Below, piece after piece: positions 7,561-15,153 of a stretch of DNA of 64,000 nt. Origin of the DNA: Paenibacillus sp. A3 (lineage in GTDB: Bacteria > Bacillota > Bacilli > Paenibacillales > NBRC-103111); the NCBI RefSeq assembly GCF_001399685.1, contig NZ_JTHN01000084.1, forward strand, positions 1-64,000, written 5' to 3'. The notes beneath the pieces were generated by a model. That model saw only the letters and a list, made by a program, of their open reading frames with translations. It did not search any database and had not been told where the DNA came from. The number at the start of each line of letters is the position of its first letter. Positions within the stretch are counted from its first letter, which is position 1. The position numbers and the translations under genes were made by a program.

Positions 7561-9357
7561 ATGGAGACGAAAAGCATGTTCTTTACTCATTTCGTTATTA
7601 GCTTCATTGTGTCGTCTTTTACCATTGCCGCTATTATGCTGATTAAAAAATTGTTCCAAAAGCAACTTTCAGCGAAATGGCACTATAATCTATGGTTTCT
7701 ATTGTTTATTGCATTGCTGCTTCCTTTTATATCAAGTCATTTATTTAGTTTCGGAAACAATTTCCATTTATTCAGTGTTAACCAAAGCGATGGAATAAGT
7801 CCTTCTGCTATGACCACCGGAGATCAGGAATTTGGAAATGTGAATTGGCTGCAGGACTTTTCGATATCTATAAACCGTGCTAGTCCAGCATACCTGAATA
7901 TCATTTTAGCTTTGACCTGGATCGCAGGGATACTCGTAATGGCCGGTTTGACCATGCATGCCTGGCTAAAGGTAAAAAATATTAAACGCACTACGTCTAA
8001 CCTGAAAAACAAAGAAGTTCTCGTGTTATTTGAACAGTGCATGCAGGATTTAAAGATATCGAGACATTTAATTGTAGGGGAATCTCCGCTTGTCAGTTCG
8101 CCGATGACGTTTGGCCTTCTGAAAACCTATGTTGTATTTCCGACTCATTTTGACGAATGGTTGTCATTGAAGGATATCAGATATATTATTTTGCATGAAC
8201 TCAATCACATTAAATATAAAGATATTGTGTCGAATTACCTAATCGTTATTTATCAAGTCGTATACTGGTTCAATCCACTTGTTTGGCTTGCTTTTAGGGA
8301 AATGAGATCAGATCGTGAAATAGCTTGTGACATGGCTGTTTTACATTCATTAGATGAACGCTGCTATGCCGAATATGGGAATACCATCATTAAAGTTGTG
8401 GACAGAGCATCACATTTGAAAAATTTTGCTTTGACTAATCAGTTCAATGGTCCTAAACAGCAAATAAGGAAACGTATAGAAAGGATTGCTTCGTTTACGG
8501 CTGATTCAAAGTTATTGAAGCTGAAGAGTATCGCTATCTTTATGCTTGTGGGAATAGTTGTTGCAAGTCAGGCTCCACTCGTTTCTGTGATGGCGGATGA
8601 TCATAACCGATACGATTTTACCAGTGATCGGACTATGCACGAGGATTTAAGTGATTATTTTTCAGGATATAAAGGGAGCTTTGTGTTATATGATTTGAAA
8701 GCAGATCAATATCGTATCTATAACGAAAATCAAAGCAAATTAAGAGTTTCTCCGGATTCAACTTACAAAATTTATCTTGCGTTGTTTGGATTGGATTCCA
8801 ATGTCATAACGAGAGAAAATTCCTCCATGCCATGGAATGGCATACATTATCCTTTTAATTCATGGAATAAGGATCAAAACTTATTTAAAGCAATGCAAAA
8901 TTCAGTGAATTGGTATTTTCAGGACTTGGATAAAATAATCCAACAGGATAAAATACAAACTTATCTGAACCAAATAGGCTATGGTAATCGCAATCTTTCA
9001 GGAGGAATCGGACAATATTGGTTAGAATCTTCATTAGAGATATCCCCCGTAGAGCAGGTACAATTATTAAAAGCTTTTTATACAAACCAATTTGAATTTA
9101 AAGAGAAGAATGTACAGACCGTCAAAGATTCGATTAGATTGGAAGAAAAAGATGGTGCGCTACTATCCGGAAAAACAGCTACAGGTACTGTAAATAAAAA
9201 AATGATAAATGGTTGGTTCATTGGATATGTAGAGACTAAGGACGACGTTTATTTCTTTGCAACAAATATACAAAATGAAGAGAACGCCAACGGAAGTAAG
9301 GCAGCAGAAATAACGTTATCTATTTTGAAGGATAAAGGCATATATGAAGGAGGATAA
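7561..9357 (+). CDS. blaR1: BlaR1/MecR1-type beta-lactam sensor protease
   Basis: Membrane sensor-transducer (598 aa) that binds beta-lactam outside the cell and triggers removal of the BlaI repressor. The N-terminal part holds four hydrophobic segments and an M56 zinc-metalloprotease site, HELNHIKYKD, from H212. After a further membrane segment near residues 322-342 comes a penicillin-binding sensor domain with STYK at Ser400, SVN near residue 457 and a KTATGT box near residue 538. Both ATG 7561 and ATG 7576 have plausible ribosome sites. It ends three bases before blaI, so the two are co-translated. No BlaI-type dyad was found directly upstream, so expression probably depends on readthrough from the bla promoter. 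Confidence 0.93.
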   Translation: METKSMFFTHFVISFIVSSFTIAAIMLIKKLFQKQLSAKWHYNLWFLLFIALLLPFISSHLFSFGNNFHLFSVNQSDGISPSAMTTGDQEFGNVNWLQDFSISINRASPAYLNIILALTWIAGILVMAGLTMHAWLKVKNIKRTTSNLKNKEVLVLFEQCMQDLKISRHLIVGESPLVSSPMTFGLLKTYVVFPTHFDEWLSLKDIRYIILHELNHIKYKDIVSNYLIVIYQVVYWFNPLVWLAFREMRSDREIACDMAVLHSLDERCYAEYGNTIIKVVDRASHLKNFALTNQFNGPKQQIRKRIERIASFTADSKLLKLKSIAIFMLVGIVVASQAPLVSVMADDHNRYDFTSDRTMHEDLSDYFSGYKGSFVLYDLKADQYRIYNENQSKLRVSPDSTYKIYLALFGLDSNVITRENSSMPWNGIHYPFNSWNKDQNLFKAMQNSVNWYFQDLDKIIQQDKIQTYLNQIGYGNRNLSGGIGQYWLESSLEISPVEQVQLLKAFYTNQFEFKEKNVQTVKDSIRLEEKDGALLSGKTATGTVNKKMINGWFIGYVETKDDVYFFATNIQNEENANGSKAAEITLSILKDKGIYEGG

Positions 9358-9359
9358 GA

Positions 9360-9743
9360 GTGTCTAATAAAGTCCCCAATATTTCAGAAGCAGAATGGGA
9401 AGTCATGAACGTGCTATGGGAAAAGGCTCCGCAAACGGCTAACGAAATTATTCTTTCTCTACAGGAGAAAACGGATTGGAAGCCGAAGACGGTACGCACT
9501 CTGTTAGATCGTCTAGTCCAAAAAAAGGTAGCAGGTGTAAATCAAAATCAGAAACTCTATACATTCTTTCCGCTTTATTCGCAGGATGAATGTCGGCAAG
9601 CCGAAACACAGTCTTTTATTAAGCGAATTTATGGAGGAGCCCTGAAGTCTATGCTGGTTCACTTCATCGAGGAGCAATCTTTGTCCGATGACGATATTAA
9701 GGAACTACGATTTATTTTGGATAATAAGCCGAAGAAAAATTAG
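9360..9743 (+). CDS. blaI: BlaI/MecI-family repressor
   Basis: Winged-helix repressor of the penicillinase operon (127 aa, typical size). The N-terminal domain ISEAEWEVMNVLWEKAPQTA, the recognition region WKPKTVRTLLDRLVQKK and the C-terminal dimerisation helices are recognisable. It starts at GTG 9360 behind GAAGGAGG, two bases after the blaR1 stop. It should bind the TACA/TGTA dyads at 6337-6368 as a dimer and be cleaved when BlaR1 is acylated. The gene order bla-blaR1-blaI on one strand differs from the divergent staphylococcal and the blaP-blaI-blaR1 Bacillus arrangements (from memory). Confidence 0.93.
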   Translation: MSNKVPNISEAEWEVMNVLWEKAPQTANEIILSLQEKTDWKPKTVRTLLDRLVQKKVAGVNQNQKLYTFFPLYSQDECRQAETQSFIKRIYGGALKSMLVHFIEEQSLSDDDIKELRFILDNKPKKN

Positions 9744-9787
9744 GAGAGAGGATGCGCCGGTTAATCATGTTATAGAAGATTTTATGC

Positions 9788-9817
9788 TTGACATAGGGTA
9801 AGCGATCGTTATATAAT
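9788..9817 (+). promoter_or_regulatory. promoter of tRNA-Leu
   Basis: TTGACA (9788-9793), an 18-base spacer and TATAAT (9812-9817), about 43 bases before the tRNA 5' end. Confidence 0.75.
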
Positions 9818-9859
9818 TCCATTTGTCGGTTCGAAATCAATCGAATCGCGGCGAAATAT

Positions 9860-9943
9860 GCGGTCGTGGCGGAATTGGCAGACGCGCTAGATTCAGGTTC
9901 TAGTGGTGTAACAGCCGTGGAGGTTCGAGTCCTCTCGACCGCA
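9860..9943 (+). tRNA. tRNA-Leu (anticodon CAG)
   Basis: 84-base class II tRNA. Acceptor stem GCGGTCG pairs with CGACCGC, with discriminator A and no encoded CCA. The anticodon stem CTAGA/TCTAG frames the loop TTCAGGT, giving anticodon CAG that reads CUG. A long variable arm (TGGTGTAACAGCCG region) and the T-arm GGTTCGAGTCC are present. It has its own promoter and terminator, so it is a single-gene transcription unit. Confidence 0.95.
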
Positions 9944-9956
9944 TCATAGTAAAGAA

Positions 9957-10002
9957 TAATAGGCTCATAAATTACTTTTTAGTAATTTATGGGCTTATTT
10001 TT
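9957..10002 (+). terminator. terminator of tRNA-Leu
   Basis: Long stem ATAGGCTCATAAATTAC with GTAATTTATGGGCTTAT, one mismatch, followed by TTTTT. Confidence 0.88.
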
Positions 10003-10080
10003 ATGCCGTCAGTATGTACAGAGAATTTGCTTATCATTTGAACGAAGAAATTTTCGAGATGTAGCTGATTTTTATTTGAA

Positions 10081-10129
10081 TTGCTTTGAGGAAGACAAGG
10101 CTGTTAAAATGATAATGAAAATCATTATT
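10081..10129 (+). promoter_or_regulatory. promoter with Fur box
   Basis: TTGCTT (10081-10086), 17-base spacer and TTAAAA (10104-10109) form a sigma-A-like promoter. GATAATGAAAATCATTATT (10111-10129) closely matches the 19-base Fur box consensus and covers the start region, so the downstream lipoprotein should be iron repressed. Confidence 0.85.
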
Positions 10130-10247
10130 AATTAGGAGGCTGTGAAACCAACCAATGGCCGCTCCGGCAATCGTCATCAGGGGCCGGGAGACCCGTCTGC
10201 CGGGCCAAGTTCGAAAGCTTCAAATCTATTGAACGGAGGAAATTTGA

Positions 10248-11231
10248 ATGTACGTTGCATCGATCCCGAAAGAAAAAAGCTTCCTTGTTACCGTAGCGAT
10301 ACTGCTCATTTTGCTGCTTACTGCTTGCGGCAATTCGGAGAAAAAAAACGCGGCGGATGTGCAGAACGCAGCCGTGAATGAGGCCGCCAAAACGAGCGAG
10401 GCCGCTGGCTTTCCAAGGACCATTAAGCATGCCAAGGGAGAAACTCTTCTCAAATCCAAACCCCAGAACATCGTAGTGACCTATTTCCCGTATGCGGACC
10501 ATTTGTACGCAATCGGTGAGGCGTCTGCCGTAAGCGGCGTTGTCGGCCTGCAATCGCTTCGCAACTTTCCCGTTTATGATGCCTACACCAAAGAAGGCGG
10601 AGCAAAAGATCTCGGCAGCGAGGCGAATATTGAGAAATTACTCGATTTGAAACCCGATGTGATCATCGGTTGGGGAGAGGACGCGAAAATCTACGATGAG
10701 TTGTCGAAGATCGCACCTACCATACTTATCCCGGAATCGGAGAACTGGCAGGACACGATCGGCAAAGTCGCCGAGGTGATCGGGGAAGAAGGCAAGGCGC
10801 AGCAATATGTCGAAAAGTATAACGACAGGCTGCTCAAACTTGCAGGCAAATTTGAGCAGTCAGGAGTGAAAGGCAAGACCGCCATCTTTATGATGACGTG
10901 GGGCAAAGGTTTTAATTATTACGGAGGGGTTCGCATGGAACCTTATTATAAAGGACTTGGATTTGCGAAGTTTGACGGCATGAAGGACTGGGGCGAGATT
11001 AGCCTTGAAGGGGTAGCCGCTGTCGACCCGGATTATATTTTTCTCGGGAAGGATTTCACTGGAAAGGCTGAAATGACTTTGAAGGAACTGGAAACGAATA
11101 AAGTCTGGAATAGTCTTACCGCCGTGAAAACAGGCAAACTTTTTATCATCGATACAGAGATTGTCGGACCGCTTGCTATGGGCCAGATGAAAGGCTTGGA
11201 AGTGATGGAATCGATCATGCAAAAGCTCTGA
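10248..11231 (+). CDS. iron-siderophore ABC substrate-binding lipoprotein
   Basis: FecB/FhuD-type periplasmic-binding protein of the helical-backbone class (327 aa). It has a lipobox signal (LILLLTACGNSEK), then the typical PQNIVVTYFPYADHLYAIGE and the block NIEKLLDLKPDVIIGWGED; the C-terminal half ends with a long helix. ATG 10248 follows ACGGAGGAA. A Fur box upstream supports uptake of ferric siderophore, citrate or heme. No permease or ATPase gene is adjacent, so it must use transport components encoded elsewhere. Which iron chelate it binds cannot be told from the sequence. Confidence 0.9.
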   Translation: MYVASIPKEKSFLVTVAILLILLLTACGNSEKKNAADVQNAAVNEAAKTSEAAGFPRTIKHAKGETLLKSKPQNIVVTYFPYADHLYAIGEASAVSGVVGLQSLRNFPVYDAYTKEGGAKDLGSEANIEKLLDLKPDVIIGWGEDAKIYDELSKIAPTILIPESENWQDTIGKVAEVIGEEGKAQQYVEKYNDRLLKLAGKFEQSGVKGKTAIFMMTWGKGFNYYGGVRMEPYYKGLGFAKFDGMKDWGEISLEGVAAVDPDYIFLGKDFTGKAEMTLKELETNKVWNSLTAVKTGKLFIIDTEIVGPLAMGQMKGLEVMESIMQKL

Positions 11232-11306
11232 TTCATTCGAACACGAAGGTCGGATTTCCGGTTCCGTTTTACCATGCAATGGAGCCGGCAGCCTTCCTTG
11301 GCGTTA

Positions 11307-11335
11307 TTGTCAACCCGCGTGATGTATGATACAAT
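11307..11335 (+). promoter_or_regulatory. hut promoter
   Basis: TTGTCA (11307-11312), exactly 17 bases, TACAAT (11330-11335). It lies about 160 bases before hutP. The leader contains a short hairpin around GGGAAGAAGCTTTCCC and a T-rich tract, but no clear regulator site. Confidence 0.75.
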
Positions 11336-11494
11336 TTCATCAGATACTTTAGTGATGAGCAAAATCCTTTTAGACAATTTAGCGTATAGTCGGGTCGATA
11401 CAAGGCAAGTCTTATGGGAGCGGGAAGAAGCTTTCCCATTTGCTGTTGTAGCGTCTTTTTTATTTTTATTGTGGCTTTTCTGCAGGAAAGGGGC

Positions 11495-11968
11495 ATGCAA
11501 GTGACGGGCCAGCAGGGGATTCCTTCTACGATCGGCAAATTAACCGCCTTATTGACGATGATGCACGATCATGCGATGGGGGCGGACATCGTACGAAAGC
11601 TGGAAGCGGACGGATACCGGCATACCGTCGGGAAGGTCGGCTCCATGGACAGCGCGAAAGTCATTGCGGCCATCGAAACCGCTGCCAAAAACAATCGGGT
11701 CATCGACGAAAAGCGGTACCGGGAAACGCACGGCTTGTACCATGCGATCCTGGAGGCTCTGCAAGGGGTGAGCCGGGGAACCCCGCAGATTCGGGACGTA
11801 TTGCGCACGGTAGGGCTGACCTTCGCCATTGTTCGCGGCCCTTTGTCGACCGAACAAGGTCAACCGGACGAAGGGGAATGGATCTGCGTATGCATGTACG
11901 GCACGATCGGCGCCCCGAAAAAAGGCTTCGAGCATGAAGTTTTGGGTTTCGGCATCAATCACATTTGA
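11495..11968 (+). CDS. hutP: HutP, histidine-dependent antiterminator
   Basis: RNA-binding regulator of histidine utilisation (157 aa here; Bacillus subtilis HutP is about 150). Bound to L-histidine and Mg2+, it grips UAG-type triplet repeats and prevents formation of the terminator before hutH. Diagnostic blocks: VGKVGSMDSAKVIAAIETA, the metal/His-binding ETHGLYHAILEALQG, and the C-terminal MYGTIGAPKKGFEHE. ATG 11495 was chosen because GGAAAGGGG lies just upstream and homologues begin there; a longer frame from 11414 has hydrophobic non-homologous residues. Its predicted RNA target is directly downstream (11996-12060), completing the regulatory circuit. Confidence 0.95.
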   Translation: MQVTGQQGIPSTIGKLTALLTMMHDHAMGADIVRKLEADGYRHTVGKVGSMDSAKVIAAIETAAKNNRVIDEKRYRETHGLYHAILEALQGVSRGTPQIRDVLRTVGLTFAIVRGPLSTEQGQPDEGEWICVCMYGTIGAPKKGFEHEVLGFGINHI

Positions 11969-11995
11969 TGACCGGACGTTTCAATTTAATAACTT

Positions 11996-12060
11996 TAGAC
12001 CATAGTCTTATAGTTGCGTTTAGAGGTCACGACCATTGATTTGGTGTGGCCTCTTTTTTT
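11996..12060 (+). promoter_or_regulatory. HutP-binding UAG repeats overlapping an attenuator terminator
   Basis: Four TAG triplets at 11996, 12003, 12011 and 12021 (spacers 4, 5 and 7 bases) lead into the hairpin AGAGGTCACGACC / GGTGTGGCCTCT followed by TTTTTTT (12054-12060). HutP is known to bind NAG triplets spaced by about four bases, so histidine-bound HutP should disrupt the terminator and allow hutH transcription. Confidence 0.88.
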
Positions 12061-12087
12061 GTGTCCATTTCATAAGGAGAGTGATTC

Positions 12088-13623
12088 GTGATGATTAAAA
12101 CGGCACCTATTACGATCGGCGGCGGCAAGCTGACCTTGCAGGAGGTTGTGCTTGTGGCGCGCCACGGTTACGAAGTCGAGCTTGATGTTTCGGTCAAGGC
12201 GAAGGTAACGAATAGCAGACAATATGTGGAAAAGCTGCTGGCGGAGAAAAAAGTCGTCTACGGCTTGACCACGGGCTTCGGCAAATTCAGCGACACGTAC
12301 ATTTCGAGCGAAGACGCGAAGATGCTGCAAGTGAATCTGATCCGCAGCCACGCTTGCGGGATCGGCGATCCGTTCCCGGCGGAAGTGGCGAGAGCGATCG
12401 TGCTGCTTCGCATCAATGCCTTGATTCAAGGTTATTCCGGCATACGCTACTCCGTTGTGGAAACGATGGTCGAGATGCTGAACAAAGGCGTCGTTCCGCT
12501 GATTCCGGAGAAAGGCTCGCTCGGCGCCAGCGGAGACTTGGCCCCGCTGTCCCATTTGGCGCTGGTCATGATGGGGGAAGGGGAAGCGTTGTTCCGGGGA
12601 GAGAAGCTGGATGGCAAAACGGCGATGGACAAGGCGGGAATCGTACCGGTGTCGCTTGAAGCGAAAGAGGGCCTGGCTCTGATCAACGGTACGCAAGTGA
12701 TGACCGCCGTCGGCGCTTTGGCTTGCTGGGACGCGCTGCAGCTGGCCAAATGGGCCGATTGCGCCGCCGCGTTGACCACCGAGACTCTGCAGGGCGTAAG
12801 GCAGGCGTTCGACCCGGAAACGCACGACATCCGCCCGCATGCCGGCCAGCAGCAGGTCGCTTCGAATATCCGCAAGCTGACCCAAGACAGCCGCCTGATG
12901 ACGAACCAAGGCGAGCTGCGCGTCCAAGACGCTTATTCGCTGCGCTGCGTACCGCAGGTTCACGGCGCTTCGGCCGACGCGCTTCAATATATTCACGATA
13001 AATTAGTGATCGAGATGAATTCGGTAACGGATAACCCGCTCATTTTCACCGAGCAGGAGAAAGTGATCTCGGGCGGCAATTTTCACGGTCAACCGATTGC
13101 GCTGGCGATGGATTTCCTCTCCATTGCGGTGGCGGAGCTGGCGAATATATCGGAGCGGCGGATCGAGCGGCTGGTCAATCCCCAGCTGAGCGGAGGACTG
13201 CCTCCATTTCTGACGAAGTACGGCGGCACGAACTCGGGCTTCATGATTGCGCAGTATGCGGCGGCTTCACTCGTTTCTGAAAACAAGTCGCTGGCGCATC
13301 CGGCCAGTGTCGATTCGATTCCAAGCTCGGCGAATCAAGAGGATCACGTGAGCATGGGAACGATCGGGGCGAGAAAAGCGGCCAAAATCGTCGAAAATGC
13401 GTACAACGTCGTCGCCATCGAGCTGCTCTGTGGCTCGCAAGCGGCCGATTACCGCGGGGCCGACGGGCTGGGCAAGGGAACGGCTTGGGTGTACGCGCAG
13501 TGCCGCAAGCAGGTGCCTTTTCTGGACGAAGACCGCGTAATGTACACGGACTTCCGTAAAGCCGTGCACATGATGAAGGATGCGGCGGTGCTGAAGGATA
13601 TGACCGAGACGCTTGGTTTGTAA
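12088..13623 (+). CDS. hutH: histidine ammonia-lyase
   Basis: First enzyme of histidine degradation, converting L-histidine to urocanate and ammonia in the cytosol (511 aa, normal length). The Ala147-Ser148-Gly149 tripeptide in LGASGDLAPLSH forms the autocatalytic MIO electrophile. Other landmarks are YGLTTGFGKF, TDNPLIF and the SSANQEDHVSMG block. GTG 12088 and ATG 12091 are both possible starts behind AAGGAGA. It lies immediately after the HutP attenuator. The usual partners hutU, hutI and hutG do not follow; an acetyltransferase with its own promoter comes next, so the rest of the pathway must be elsewhere or missing. Confidence 0.96.
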   Translation: MMIKTAPITIGGGKLTLQEVVLVARHGYEVELDVSVKAKVTNSRQYVEKLLAEKKVVYGLTTGFGKFSDTYISSEDAKMLQVNLIRSHACGIGDPFPAEVARAIVLLRINALIQGYSGIRYSVVETMVEMLNKGVVPLIPEKGSLGASGDLAPLSHLALVMMGEGEALFRGEKLDGKTAMDKAGIVPVSLEAKEGLALINGTQVMTAVGALACWDALQLAKWADCAAALTTETLQGVRQAFDPETHDIRPHAGQQQVASNIRKLTQDSRLMTNQGELRVQDAYSLRCVPQVHGASADALQYIHDKLVIEMNSVTDNPLIFTEQEKVISGGNFHGQPIALAMDFLSIAVAELANISERRIERLVNPQLSGGLPPFLTKYGGTNSGFMIAQYAAASLVSENKSLAHPASVDSIPSSANQEDHVSMGTIGARKAAKIVENAYNVVAIELLCGSQAADYRGADGLGKGTAWVYAQCRKQVPFLDEDRVMYTDFRKAVHMMKDAAVLKDMTETLGL

Positions 13624-13646
13624 TAGACGGCTTTCCGGTTCGAGTC

Positions 13647-13675
13647 TTGCATTTCTCCCGAAACCTTGCTATAGT
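13647..13675 (+). promoter_or_regulatory. promoter of the acetyltransferase gene
   Basis: TTGCAT (13647-13652), 17-base spacer, TATAGT (13670-13675), about 45 bases before ATG 13721. Confidence 0.65.
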
Positions 13676-13720
13676 AGGCGAAAAAATCGCTAGGATGGCG
13701 TGAGAGGGAGCGGGCTTTGA

Positions 13721-14206
13721 ATGGAGATCAGACGGGCCGGACATGCGGATGTACCGCACATTTTGGATATTTATAATGAAGCTGTCCTAACGACGGTAGC
13801 GACGTTCGATACGGTTCCGCGCACGCTGGAGCAGCAGCTGGAATGGTTCGAACAGCACGGCGAAGCTTACCCTGTCGTCGTCGCCGAGGATGCCGGTCTG
13901 ATTCTCGGCTGGGCCGCCGCGAACCGCTATTCCGACCGGCTGGCCTATGCGCGCACGGCGGAGCTGTCCTTATATATCCGGGACGGGCACCGCGGTCAGG
14001 GACTTGGGAAAAAGCTGCTGGAGGCCGTATTGGCCGAAGGGAAAAAGGCCGGGCTGCATACGGTGCTATCGCGGATCGTGGAGGGCAACGACAGCAGCAT
14101 TCATATTCATAGGCAGTTCGGGTTCGATACCGTGGGCACAATGCGCGAGGTCGGCTTCAAATTCGGCAAGCTGCTGGACGTCGTCATGCTGCAAAAAATG
14201 CTTTAA
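13721..14206 (+). CDS. GNAT N-acetyltransferase, phosphinothricin-acetyltransferase-like
   Basis: 161-residue Gcn5-related acetyltransferase of the PAT/Bar/YwnH group. The acetyl-CoA-binding motif A is seen as GHRGQGLGKKLLEAV near residues 88-102, preceded by the strand AELSLYIRD. The start region MEIRRAGHADVPHILDIYN and the segment VATFDTVPRTLEQQ are typical of this subfamily, which acetylates glutamine analogues such as phosphinothricin or methionine sulfoximine. It is a single-gene unit with its own promoter and terminator. The actual substrate is unknown; many family members act on endogenous amino-acid analogues. Confidence 0.88.
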   Translation: MEIRRAGHADVPHILDIYNEAVLTTVATFDTVPRTLEQQLEWFEQHGEAYPVVVAEDAGLILGWAAANRYSDRLAYARTAELSLYIRDGHRGQGLGKKLLEAVLAEGKKAGLHTVLSRIVEGNDSSIHIHRQFGFDTVGTMREVGFKFGKLLDVVMLQKML

Positions 14207-14214
14207 ACTCGTAA

Positions 14215-14255
14215 ACCGGAGTGGAACCGGCGGCAGCCGGAAGCTCCGGTTTTTT
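14215..14255 (+). terminator. terminator after the acetyltransferase gene
   Basis: ACCGGAG and CTCCGGT pair around an inner ACCGGCGGCAGCCGG hairpin, followed by TTTTTT. Confidence 0.8.
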
Positions 14256-14314
14256 GCTTTTCGCGAAAAAAAGCGACCCGCAAGCAACGGGCAGCGGGCC
14301 AAGAGAGAATCTAT

Positions 14315-14410
14315 ATGAAAAAGGGGGTCGAGCTTTATTATAGAAGCTTTACATTAAGGGAAGATGAAAAGCATATTTCAATTGGATTACAGTTGGATGA
14401 CGTCTATTAA
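14315..14410 (+). CDS. possible 31-residue small protein
   Basis: Short frame between the acetyltransferase terminator and hsp20, beginning ATG 14315 after AAGAGAGAA and ending at TAA 14408-14410. The product is charged (MKKGVELYYRSF... ending LQLDDVY) with no membrane segment. It converges on the hsp20 stop codon. The start site is only moderately convincing and I recognise no family; it could be a chance frame. Confidence 0.25.
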   Translation: MKKGVELYYRSFTLREDEKHISIGLQLDDVY

Positions 14411-14847
14411 TGAAATTCCACGTCGATCCGCTTTCTGGCATTGTTCAGAGCCTTGGGCATTTTCACTTCGAGAATGCCATTCTTATACGTAGCGACCGTG
14501 CCCTCGGCCTGCACTTCCGCCGGCAGCGCAACGGTGCGCTGGAAGCGGCCGGTATAACGCTCCTTGCGGTGAAATTGCTCTTCCTTCGCTTCCTGTACTC
14601 TGTGTACGGAGCCGACGATCGTGAGCGTCTGCTGCTCCACTTGGATGTCTACATCTTCTTTTTTCTCCAGGCCCGGAATCTCGCAGTGGGCGATAACCTC
14701 ATTTTCGGTTTCGTAGACGTCCATGCGCGGCGCGCCGAATTCCTGCTGGAATCCGAACGCGGAAGGCAGCCCCTCGTTAAAAAACTTGTCCATTTCTTTT
14801 TTCCAATGATCCACGCGTCTGAACGGTTCAAACGGAACCAACGGCAT
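14407..14847 (-). CDS. Hsp20/alpha-crystallin small heat-shock protein
   Basis: ATP-independent holdase chaperone (146 aa). The alpha-crystallin domain runs from RMDVYETENEVIAHCEIPG through YKNGILEVKMPKAL, with the conserved NGILEV-type motif near the end; the C-terminal IDVE resembles the IxI/V oligomerisation tail. Two ATGs lie six bases apart. The strong site AAGGAGG leaves only 3 bases to the first (14853) and 9 to the second (14847), so the second start, MPLVPFEPF, is preferred. It is transcribed alone, towards the acetyltransferase. No CIRCE element (TTAGCACTC inverted repeat) is visible upstream, so HrcA control is not supported. Confidence 0.92.
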   Translation of the reverse strand: MPLVPFEPFRRVDHWKKEMDKFFNEGLPSAFGFQQEFGAPRMDVYETENEVIAHCEIPGLEKKEDVDIQVEQQTLTIVGSVHRVQEAKEEQFHRKERYTGRFQRTVALPAEVQAEGTVATYKNGILEVKMPKALNNARKRIDVEFH

Positions 14848-14995
14848 AAACATACGCCTCCTTAATGAAAGTTTGTTTTAAATTTCCTCCCTTATTTTTT
14901 CATCAGTCTCCAAAATTCATGCAAAAATCGCGCGCATGCCGGAACGAAGCACCGCCAGACCGCCAAAATCCTTGGTCTGACGCAGCAAACCCGGC

Positions 14996-15024
14996 TTGAC
15001 TCGGTTTTTCGCGCCCGATATAAT
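14996..15024 (+). promoter_or_regulatory. argS promoter
   Basis: TTGACT (14996-15001), 17-base spacer, TATAAT (15019-15024); the leader is about 120 bases. Confidence 0.78.
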
Positions 15025-15072
15025 GGAACATATGCAAAGGCTGGCAAAACCTACGTGCGACGTTGAAAAACG

Positions 15073-15090
15073 GCACCCCGACCGGGGTGC
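15073..15090 (+). terminator. hairpin in the argS leader, possible attenuator
   Basis: GCACCCC and GGGGTGC pair perfectly around a tight GACC-containing loop, followed by TTTCTTG. It lies between the promoter and argS and could cause partial termination. No T-box sequence or antiterminator partner was found. Confidence 0.5.
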
Positions 15091-15153
15091 TTTCTTGTAT
15101 GAAAGCGTACTGCGGGATGGCGGCGTTCGTTCGAAGAAAGGGGCACATCGTGT

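Noticed and set aside
11414-11494. Extended N-terminus for HutP from ATG 11414
   Set aside because: The added 27 residues are hydrophobic leader translation and absent from the family; AAAGG site supports ATG 11495.
12070-12996. Long minus-strand open frame (308 aa) opposite hutH
   Set aside because: Composition is an antisense shadow of hutH in GC-rich codons, with no ribosome site and no domain pattern.
15025-15153. T-box riboswitch in the argS leader
   Set aside because: No T-box consensus, specifier loop or antiterminator; only a simple hairpin.
14854-15153. CIRCE or HrcA control of hsp20
   Set aside because: No TTAGCACTC inverted repeat upstream of the hsp20 start.
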